Assembly (NCBI GenBank): GCA_017311185.1
Contig: JAESUZ010000972.1
Span: 186,001-250,000, forward strand
Reading direction: 5' to 3'
Origin: Proteles cristata cristata
Taxonomy: Eukaryota > Chordata > Mammalia > Carnivora > Hyaenidae
Length of the DNA: 64,000 bases
Made by a program: the position numbers and the translations under genes
The notes under the pieces: model-generated
Told to the model about the DNA's origin: nothing
Databases searched by the model: none
Seen by the model: the letters and a program-made list of their open reading frames with translations, nothing else
Shown here: in pieces, positions 23,301-35,300 of the stretch
Layout of the letters: every line of letters starts with the position of its first letter
How positions within the stretch are numbered: position 1 is the first letter of the stretch

Positions 23301-26300
23301 CTTAACTGACTGGACCACCCAGGTGCCCCTCAATCACCTATCTTTACCTATGTACATATATATACATGTGTTATGCTTATGTACATGTATATGTAAAATT
23401 ACTGCAGGGAGCACCTGAGTGGCTCAGTCAGGTAAGCCTCCAACTCCTGCTTTCGGCTCAGTTCATGATCTCATGGTTCATGGGACTGACCTCCACGCTG
23501 GCCTCTGTGCTGACAGCACAGAGCCTGCTTGGGATTCTCTCTCTCAAAATAAGTAATTGTAAAAATAAAAATACAATTACTACAGAAAATGTGCTTGTCC
23601 CTCATTACCGTGGATTTTTTTTTTTTAAAGATTTAAGTTTTAGAAGTAATCTCTGCACCCAATGTGGGGCTCAAACTCACAACCCCGAGATAAGAGAGTC
23701 GCATGCTCTACCAACTGAGCCAGCCAGGTGTCCCTACCATGGATTCCTAAAACTGGAAGAGAATTCAGAAGTCATCTATTTTTCTTCTTCTGAAAATCCC
23801 TACTTCACTTTCTAACAATTTTCATTACCTCTCTTCTGCCAGGATTATCTCCCTATTTCTGTTTTGGACAGTTTACTGGGAAATTTTTCAATTTGAATTA
23901 AAATCTTTCCTTTTCGCCACTTTTATCTATGTATCAAAGAGGTACACTCAAGAATGTTTCATAATGGGGCGCCTGGGTGGCTTAGTCGGTTAAGCGTCCG
24001 ACTTTCGCTTAGGTCATGATCTCGCGGTTCGTGGGTTCGAGCCCCGCGTCAGGCTCTGTGCTGATTGCCAGCCTGTTTCAGAGTCTGTGACTCCCTCTCT
24101 CTCTGACCCTCCCTGCTCACGCTGTTCTCTCTCTCCTAGAAAAAAAAACATTAAGAATGTTTCATAATGAGTTTCCTGGGAGATTAGAATTTAATGCTGA
24201 TTATACTATAAGAAATTTAATACAGTTTACACTTATTTAAAAGTATTAGTATTGTTTATGTATTTCAATCGCACAGTCATCACATGATAAACTAGTTACA
24301 ACTCTTCTAATTAGTTTCAAACCTTTTACGGAGTTCTGGCAGTGTTGAGAATGGGAAATTAAAACATTTTCCTAAAACATGAAGCAGTTACAGAGGCAAG
24401 GGCCACAGGAATCTTTTCTATGGTTGTTATGAGAATTCATTTAAAAGGGGAAAAAAAACCCCAAAGAATAACTTGGTAAAGATGCTCTTAATTACTACAA
24501 GGTTTCAAGTGATTTCTTACCCAGTCCAGCAGTTGTATTGCCTTCACTATGGGCAGCTCGGAGCTGCGCCACCAGATCTGCACTGTCATAGCCTGCATTA
24601 TCCGCAATGATGGTTGGCAACTAGAAGGTGAGAAAAACAAATAGTAACTATTCTATAAAAAAAAAAAAAAATTACGTAAGTAGGACAGCTTCTTAAAATT
24701 ATACATTTAGAAACAATGTAAAAGTGTTCCTTTTAATTATACTGTACATAGAAAAGATAAACTCCAGAATCAAATTTAAGTGATGTGAACCAGCTTTCTT
24801 AATGCCAAAAAAGCAAACATGTCCAAGATAGAAAAATGTATTCATTTAAGAAACCATCAATACTCACAAAACAGAGTTCAGATCTCTTTACCAACTTACC
24901 ATTCTCAGTGCTTTAGCGAAAGACTCCATTGCAACAGCTTCTTTGCCTGGTGTTCTACTGGCAAGCTGTGTCACAGCATGAGCCATCAGCATCTCGGAAC
25001 AGCCTGCCGAGCAAAACGAAATTCCAATAAAATATCTGTTTTATCTCCAAGACACTGAATTACTCATTTCCCTTAAGATACATCAAACACTTTAAGATTA
25101 AATGCAAAAGCACTATATACAAACTTTCTAAAGACCATTAAAGCCAAAACCATTACTATACTTTAATAAAACATGTTCAATATTTTTAAAATGCTTACCT
25201 CCTCCATAAACTGTTCTAGAATCCTTCACAGTTTGGGCAAGAACACAAAGAGCATCATGCAAAGATCTTTCTGCTTCATCTAAAATTTGTTGAGTGGCAC
25301 CACGCAGAACAATGGTGCAAGCTTCACCTAAAGTTAAAAGATGAAAGATTCTTAGGTCACCATGAACACTTAGCTATAAAAAATAAGAGTCTGCCTTCTA
25401 GTATTTATGTAGATATTGGTCATAATTATCCTTTGGTTTTAAAAGCAGACATGGCCTCTGCTACTGTACATTCCTTTTGCTAATAATCCATGTTCACAGT
25501 AGTTCTAAGGTACCTAGAAAACAATCATGTTGAATATACTGTTCACAAAGGCAAGATTAAGATGAAGCTGACCTCAAAAGAAACTGAAACTAATATACAT
25601 CATGCTTCTTAAAAATTAAGACACATCATATTCTAATAAATATAGTAACTATTTCTTTAAACTTCAACAGAGACTATCAAAGATTTAGGAACCTAAATCA
25701 GAATCTATAAAATCACTCACCAAGTGCTACCCCAGAAAAGTGGATGAGTTTATCTTCTCCAATCATGACTTCCTCAATAAGCTTGCAACTTCCAAGCTTC
25801 ACTAGTTCTGGGTGGTCAAAGGTAGAGGCAATTTCACCACCTATGAACATACGTACATATTAATTAATTAAATACACAGCACATTTAAAAATTTGTTTTC
25901 CAAGAACTAATGAACTGACATTTTTAATAAGTGGACTGCTTACTATATGCCAAACACTTTGAAGCACTTCATATAAACTAATTATTTAATCTTTACAACT
26001 CTCACCCCATGAATGATATTCTTCTTATCTGACACGGAAATAATAAAATTGAGGCAGAGGTATTTAGTTTCTTGTTGAAGGTTACATAGCTCTAACAAGT
26101 ATGGTGAAGTGGAATTTGAATCCAAGCAGACTCTTTAGACCTATACATGCATAATGTAAAATACTATTTCCCAAAGGCTAAATTGGGACTTTAACATCAA
26201 CTTTTAAGTCTGAATTTAAATTCAGATTCCCTTTTGAATCCTGTCTAGAAGACCAGTATCCTTATGATTCAATTTCCCAAAACATGAAAATATTTGACTA

Positions 26301-29300
26301 ATTCTATTATTCAATAGATATAGACCTTAGAAGCTGCTTAAAGGAGCACCTGTTTTGTTACCTGCTAATCATCACATTAACTACAATCTCAGAAAGCCCC
26401 TGTAAAGCCTAGAAAAAGGGAAATGTACACTGAAAATTTCCCAGAGCAAACCTAATGAAGTGTCAAGAAATTTTTATTTCTACGTCTTATTTCTATTCCT
26501 GTTTTCCCTCCATCTTCCATGGTGTAAACTGAAAGGTTTGACCACTTTTTTTTCCTGGTTCTTAATTAGGCCAGGAAAAAGTTAAGCCTCCATTTTTAAA
26601 ATCCTTTTCTCTAGTTCATTACTCTCTTGTAATAAAATGGATTCCCTCTACCATCAACCAACTACTTTCTTCCTATTTTCTTACTGTAACTCTGAATAAC
26701 TGACGCTTTATATATATTTTACAAAGAAATTTATAAGGACTCTGGGTCCTTTTTACACTGATTTATATTCATCTGTACAGCTGAAGTTATTTTAACTTTT
26801 GATTAGCCAATTCCTGAGACTGCTTTGTGTTCTAGAAGTAAAACACAATGGATTTGGGACATCATACCTCCAAAATTAGACTGATTTGGCTTATGAGAAT
26901 TTTCATTTATCTTAATTCATTCGCTTCTCTATACAGGCTTAGGAAAAATACATATGTATATACTTGACATTTATGAGAACCAATTTCACACATCTTGACA
27001 AGTAAGCTAAAGATAGGAGGCACCAACAGGGCCAGATCAACTTCACCGCTGGGTGTGCTTGGTGCAATGAATTTTCTTCTGAGTATATGTGGCAATTTCA
27101 TGTATCAAGTCCTTAGGAGATCAACTTCTCCCACGAACATGCTATCATTCACATTTACTTCTTCCACTGTATCTTTATCTTAAAGGAGGAATTACACCTG
27201 AAGTTTTATTACCTTAAGCATCAAGTATGTAATGGCTCTTAAAGAAATTTAATTAAAGTAAACCTATTTCAAAGTAATTAATGAAAGAATAAACCCATTT
27301 CAAAGTAGTTCTGAAAGAAACAAGTCTCTTTTTAAGTCAGAAGAAAACCACACTTCTCAAAAGATTAAAAATGGCTTAAGAAGCTACCGTGATGAAACCA
27401 ATTCTACCCTCTCCAATAGTTAGTATACTTTTATTTCTAACACTCATGGCACTTGAAAATTTGACTTTCCTAGTGCCTTTACATCTCAAATCCCTCCCCT
27501 TAAATTTTCATTGCCAGATCCCAAACCACCTTTCCAACATATTCATTTCTTTTCAAGGGCCTAAAAATTAGAGCATATAGGCTGCTATACTTAGTCTTTC
27601 AAGGGCTACTTAGAGGTTACTTTAAAAACTATTACCCTAATATAAACACATTACACTGTGTCATTTTGATGTAGACATTATCTTACTCATGAATGTATTT
27701 TTATTCTGCACAACTGGGATTATGAAACTCATATCTCTACCAAAGGGTATTAGCATATACGAATTCTTCATTATTTGTTACTGAACTGTTTCACTTATTT
27801 CAACATTGATTACTTCCACAAATTTAAAAGAATTAAAAAAAACAATGTGTAAGCACTTGACCCATTCTCTGACATATAGTTAAGTGTTCAATAAAGGTTA
27901 CGAGTGTAACTTAGTACCAAGTGGCACAAAGCACTGGACTCTCCAGCATTAAAAATAAACTAGACAAACCCTAACACTCCTTTTTTAAGCTTTATTTTCT
28001 TTAGATATAGAAGGTCCTGTGGGTTTGTGAGGAAAGATCTAGTATCTTCAAACAATATAACAAAAACAGGGATGGCAAACCTAGCATATAATTTGGCGTA
28101 CTAAGACAACATAAAGATGTCAAAAGGCTATAAATCAGATTTCAGAGTAACGGTTTATTTTCTAAGTATTTCTTTGTACTCTCAGCAAGAAGTTCCATAC
28201 GTTAACATTTAATCCAAGAGTGATTAGTGTTGGTTAGAAATTAATGCCTTTTTCCCATACCTGTGACAAGAGCTAAGCGTTCCACACCTGCAAAATCTGC
28301 ATGTTCAATAGCCATAACACCAGCAGCACCAAAGAGCTGTTCAGGATAATTATAAATTAACTGCCTATAAATAAAAATATTGTTCAAAATTGTTATTTCA
28401 CAAGTCTGAAATATAACAGACTAAAAAATATGGAACCATTTTTACCAATACAAATTAGAAAATACCGTATCTTCCATATACAGTAATTTATAAATTACAA
28501 AACTTAGTGCATCCATGCTAGTACTGAAAACAGGCATTTAGTTTATATTGCTAACTAATAGGATACACTAGACCCATAATTCTGAAAAGCAATGTAGCAA
28601 AAATGCATCAAAAATCATGTCAGGGGTGCCTAGGTGGCTCAGTCGGTTAGGCATCTGACTTCGGCTCAGGTCACAATCTCACGGTTCTTGAGTTCCAGCC
28701 ACGCGACGGGCTGTGTGCTGACAGCTCAGCGCCTGGAGCCTGGTTAGAATTCTGTGTCTCCATCTTTCTCTACCTCTACCCTGCTCATGCTCTGTCTCTA
28801 ATAAATAAATAAGCGTTAAAAAGATTTTAATGATAATATTTATAAAAAATTTTATAGAAAAACAAAACCTGCCAATGACTTCAATGTTCACTTTGGGAGT
28901 GTGTTTGTGCAGATCACACTTTATCATTTATGAAAACTTTGTAATTTAAAAAGGAAGGTCAGACCTTACATTCTGTTCCTTCTTTATACATTTCTATTTT
29001 CCAAAATGAGATTTTTTTTTTAAGTTTACTTATTTTGAAAGAAAGAGTGTACACAAGCAGGGTAGAGGCAGAGAGGGGGGAGAATCCCAAGCAGTCTCCA
29101 CGCTGTCAACGCAGAGCACAACGTGGGTCTCAAATTCACAACATGTGAGATCATAACTAGACCTGAAACCAAGAGCCAGGCACTTAACCAACTGATTTAC
29201 CCAAGCATCTCAATGAGATATTTTTGTAACAGAAGTATAAAAAAGACATGTTTAAAAGTTTGAAACTTTAAAAAAAAAAAAAAAAAAGGCTAAAACACTA

Positions 29301-32300
29301 AAAAAAATAAAAATTAGTAAAAAGCAATGTCAGACAAAATGCATCTTCTCAGATTCAAGATCACACAGAAGTTTACATAACTTCTTCAAAAACCCATAAG
29401 GGCATCTGGGTGGCTCAGTCAGTTAAGCGTGTGAGTCTTCATTTGGGCCCAAGTCATGATTTCACATTTGTGAGACAGAGCCCACATGGGGCTCTGTGCT
29501 GGTGGAGTGGAGTCTGGTTGGGATTTTCTCTCTGCGTCTCCCTGCACACGCTCTCACAGTATGAACAAACATTAAAACAAACAACAGCTCACAAACACTT
29601 GGCCTAGAACAATCACTTTTCATCAACTATTAACTGTCAAAGTTAACCAAAGTTAACTGACAGAACCAAGTTGTTCCTCTTGGCATTTTCACCATTTAAA
29701 ACAATCCAAGGGAGCCAACCTGAGGGAAAATTAGACACATTAGAGGCCCTGAGGTGGACATGAGCAAACTGAATTCAAAGCAGTGGTTTCAGGGCCCCTG
29801 AACCTGGAAAGGGAATAGAGGGCATCTTGCCAAAAGTCCAGTCCAGAGTTCTTGCCTCTAGGCCTCACCATGAAATGGCACTCACTAGTATTGGATCCTA
29901 GATGTCTGGCCCTGTATGAGGGCCCCAAAGGTGGCAGCTGGCCTGAGAGGCAGGGAGGCAAGCTGTGGGGCCCAGCATGCCTGCCAGCTGGACACGGATT
30001 CCACGTTATGCTGCTGCAGACCACTGGAGCGGATACAGTCGTTTCCAGTGGTCACTTTTTATTGACTCTTCTAGTTTTACTGAAAAAAAATTTTTCCATT
30101 GCCTTTGTGGGGGGAAAAAATCCATGAAAACACCTTAAACACTAACAATTAAGAACACATGAGGGGAGGTGTCTGAGTGACTCAGTCAAACATCCAATTC
30201 TTAATTTCAGCTCAAGTCATGATCACATGGTTCATGGATCTGAGCCCGACTCTGGGCTCTGCGGTGACAGCAGAGCCTACTTGGGAGTCTCTCTATGCCC
30301 TCTACCCCTCTGCCCCTTTTCTTACTTGCATGCTCTCTCAAAATAAACTTTGAGGAAAAAAAAAAGAAAAGAATACACAGGAAAAATGTATACATACTCT
30401 TTCATACAAATTAAAGAAAAGGGACACCTGGGTGACTCAGTCAATGTTTAAGTGTGACTCTTGACTTCGGCCCAGGTCATGATCTCACAGTTCATGAATT
30501 CAAGCCCTGCATAGGACTCTGTGCTGACAGCCAATGTGGAGCCTGCTTGGAATTCTCGGTCTCCTCTCTCTCTGCCCCTCCCCTACCTTATTTGTGCACA
30601 AGTGCACACTCTGTCTCAAAAATAAACTTTGGGGCGCCTGGTGGCTCAGTCGGTTAAGCATCTGACTTCAGGTCAGGTCACCCTCTCATAGTTCATAAGT
30701 TCAAGCCCTACATCAGGCTCTGTGCTAAGAGCTCCGAGCCTGGAGCCTGCTCCGGATTCTGTGCCTCCCTCTCTCTGCCTCTCCCCTGCTAGTGCTCTCT
30801 CTTAAAAATCAACATTAAAAAGAAAAATCAAATAATTTTTAAAAACACTTAAAAAATTAAAGATAAACTGTTTACCTAAAACCAAAGCCATTTAATAGTT
30901 TTCATCTCTTAATTCTTGTTTTATTTCTTTGGTATTAGTTTTTTGCTACTTCAAACTCCAGTAATTTGATATGGAATTGAACCTCTCCAATTAGGCCAAA
31001 ACTCTAAAACTGTTAACTGCTGAATCAAAAAACTATTGTTACTGCTAATAAAAAAAAGGCTTAATAAAGTATATTAATATAAAGCATCACCAAAATCATT
31101 AGAATACAAATGCCTTACTGTAAAATTCTACTTGGAAAAAACATCTACTTGTTCAAAGTAACAACTCACCAATTCAATATTAAGTATTTCCATAAGCCTT
31201 TGTAGACATAAATCATTACATTAGTACAAATATTGTTAGCAAAGCACATACAGACCTGTTAATAAAGCAATTTATCCCATGTTTAAGAATACGTTCAACT
31301 TTCTCCTTCATTTTTTCCTTTTCTGCGTGTTCTATTTCAGCCACCTTTGCTGTAGAATCAACTCTTACCCTGGAACCAAATATCTAAAACAAAGAAAAGC
31401 ATAAAAACAGTATCACTTTCATTACTCTTTAAGAGTTTCAACATAAACATTTTCACATACATACACTGAAATTATTTTGAATACATTCATATATACTCTA
31501 GGCTTTTTTTTTGAGTACAACTGATTCCTAGCCTGGAATTTATAAAGCAACTAACAATTAGAATTCCAAGAAATGTAATTAACATACCTTTATTTTATCT
31601 GTATCCATACCAGTGTTTGCAATAAGAATTTTAGCATTCTCAATTCGCTTTGGTTGATTTACTCCAATTTTTTTATCCAACAGAAAGCCTACAATACAGA
31701 ATATTGTATTAAATACTTCAAAGTTATATTACTAAATCTTCTTTAGATGTCTGCTTTATCAAATTACTCTTTCAAAGAACACAGGAGTCCAATTCTCCAA
31801 GCTCCTAGAACCTATAATGCATTCCATTAAAGCAGTGATCATAAAAATCAATTCAACAGGTGGAAATGTAAGAGCACAACACATAAACACATTATTTTTA
31901 AGGGGCACCTGGGTGGTTCAGTCAGTTAAGCTTCCGACTTCAGCTCAGGTGATAGATTCAAGCCCTCCCCTCGGGCTCTCTGCTGACACCTCAGAGCCTG
32001 GAACTTGCTTCAGATTCTGTATCCCCCCTCTCTCTGCCCCTCCTCTCTCGCACTCTCACTCAAAAATAAAAATAAAAAAAAATCAAAAAGAAAAAAGAAT
32101 AAACACAGTATTTTGAAACTTTTGTTCCACATGTATACAAAATATGTAGATGTGGATTACAACACAATGCTAATAAATCCACTTTCATTTAAAACCAACA
32201 CAACAGGGGTGCCTGGGTGGCTCAGTCGGTTAAGCGTCCGACTCTCAAAGTTCATGGGTTCAAGCCCCACGTCGGGCTCTGTGCTGACATCTAGCTCAGA

Positions 32301-35300
32301 GCCTGGAGCCTGGAGCCTGTTACAGATTCTGTATCTCCCTCTCTGACCCTCCCCTGCTCACGCTGTCTCTCTCTCTCTCTCAGCAATAAACATTAAAAAT
32401 AAAATTAAATTAAAAAATTAAATAAAACGAACACAACAGAAAAACTGAGGAATTCAGAAAAACAAGGTATTGCTAGAGATTACTAAACTTTTTGAAGCAC
32501 TGAAGCTGGTAAGAGAATGAAAAAGTCGTGTACAATGGAGTCAGACAAACCTGCCCCCAATCATGCCTATGCTGCTTACAGGCTATGTACACAATCTTGA
32601 ACAAATTAATCAACCTTAGCTTGTCATCTGTAAAGTATCACCAGTGGCACAGATGCTAGTTTCCAGTCTATGGGCCTGATGATTTGGAACTCAATCTCCA
32701 AGCTTCTTTTAGAAGCATATATAATTTTTATTTTTTTAATCTATTTTCATCTTGGGTTTTCTTCCCTATTAACATGAACCTAATTCTCAATCACTGGGTC
32801 AACATCATGAGGGATGAGATTTTAACCAAACTTCCTATTAGAATGCTTGGCACAGAACATTCAAGAATGTAGCGTTCAAGAACGGTGGCTATTTTTGGTT
32901 TCATTATCCTCACCTACCACTAGCCTCTTCTAGAAATGCTACACAGCCCTTACATATAAATTCAACCTAGAGTATTTTCAGGATTGTTACTCTCTTGAAA
33001 TACAGACAAATGACATACAGCAAAACCTGGAGTACAAGTCACTGGTAAAGCACAACTTGTTCTTGTTTCTCCTCTACAGAAAAGAACGCCTGCACATTTG
33101 ACCCCAGAAGCCATTTTGTGAAATAAATACAATATAAAGATGTTTTGAAAACTTCATACTCTAAAAACAAAATACACCATTAGTTAGGAAATAGCAATTG
33201 CTAACACTTATCTATCATTTTGTAAAACACCAGGAACTATACTCTCAATACTTATACCAGATAAATGATAGGACTTAACACAACTCCTTCCTGGAAAAAG
33301 TACCATCTGAGAGTAGCTGACTTCCACCAAAACTGCAACTTCTTTTCATTAGAGACTACAAGTAGTTAAGTTCTCAGTATAAAGTAAAACCTAGAGATTA
33401 TGAAAGAAATCCTGGGATGGGGTGAGATGAGGCACACAGCTAAGTGTAATAAATGGATTAGAATGACAAAAATGGTTATAATAGTATTTATATTATTAAA
33501 GATAGATTTTCTGGCTTGTAAAGTGTCACTAGTCCTGACTAGCTAAAAACAGGATTCACTATTTAGCTCTCAGCCTCTGATCAAAGCCTGTTTTCCCATA
33601 TTTAACATATACATACCTTCATCTAAATAGGAATCTGCCAGACTTCCTCCTAGCTTCTTGATGACATGAATTGCCTCCAAATTACCAGAGCCTTTCAGTC
33701 TGAGAACAGCTTCTACAGCTAACTGAGTAAAGCGGTCTTTGTGATGAGTAAGCAGTTTTGAGGATAACGTTGTTCCTGCAATGTTCATTAAATCTTGACG
33801 GAACTTAACTTCATCAGAACTAAAAAAAACAGGACACTCATGACTGTTCTTAAAATGCTTCTCCAAAGATTATCCTATTTTTCTTTTCGAAATTTATCCA
33901 AATAGTTGTCAATAGATCATTTCACCCCAGTCAGGGCTCTAAGCCACAGAAAAAGAATTAGAGCTCACCACCAATAATCAAGAAATATGAAATTAAAGGT
34001 TACTAATGTGCTACCTATCTGGTAAAATACAAAAAAACAAACAAGCAAACAAAAGAACAGCAAATCCTCCAAACAAGGAAAAATAGGTATTTGCGATACA
34101 GATATTAGAAAAGAAAATTAATGTTTTCTAGAGTTACTTGTAAATAAAAAGGCCTAAAATACACATATACCTTTGGACCCACCAATTACACTTCTTGAAA
34201 CATTTTTTTGGGAAAGAAATTTATCACATTACTATAAATCTAAAAATTACCAATCAGTCAACACAGACTTCCAACTCTAGATAGGTAAATTATACCAGTC
34301 AAAAACTCAAATGCATACCCCTATTAAAACTAATACTGCAGAAAATACTGACACCTAGAAATATCCTTATTCAACAAAGTTAGAAGCTAAAAAAATCCTC
34401 TACACAATGATTCTATTTGTTTGTGTGTGTGATTAAAAATGCAGAAAACTGGAAACCCAAACTACACGTGGGTTTTATCAGGGCAGGATGAGGCAACAGG
34501 GTCATGTTTGTTTATGCTTTTCACTGTTCTCCAGACTTTTAGTATGGAGCATATTTTGAAAACAATGTTAAGGGGTACCTGGCTGGCTCAGTCAGTTAAT
34601 CATCTGACTCTTGATTTTGACTCATGACCGTGAGGTCATGACATTGAACCCTGAGTCAGGCTCAGCGCCAAGACTGGAACCCGCTCGTGAGATTCTCTCT
34701 CTCAGAAATAAATAAACTTAAAAAAAAAAAAGTTAAACACTTAAAAACAGCATTATTTTGGTGTACCAACCCATGATCAACTGCAGAATTCAACAGAGCC
34801 TGTCTTGCTGCCTTTGTGGCTTCTCTCCAACCCGCAATGATGGTCTGTGGGTGAATCTTTTTTGCAATTAAGGATTCTGCTTCCTATTAACAAACAGCAG
34901 AAAACATTCGTCAATAGTAAAGACATAAAGGGGTGTCTGGTGGCTCAGTCAGTTAAGCATCCAACTGCTGATTTTATCATAGGTCATGATCTCCTGGTTC
35001 ATGGGACTGAGCCCTACTTTGGGCTCTACTGTCAGCAGAGCCTGCTTGTGATTCTCTCTGCCTCTCCCGTTCATGCGCACATTCTCTCTCAAAACAAATA
35101 AACTTAAAAAAATAGTACTTAGTAAAGACCCAATGACTTCCAGCCCAAGAGCAAAAAAACAGTAAGAATAAAAGGTTAAAATTGCTCAGATACTCTTACC
35201 CTTAGCAATTCAGATGCCAACACAGTAACAGAGGTAGTGCCATCACCAACTTCATCATCTTGAACCCTTGACATATCTAGAAAAAGGAAGCTAGTTACTA

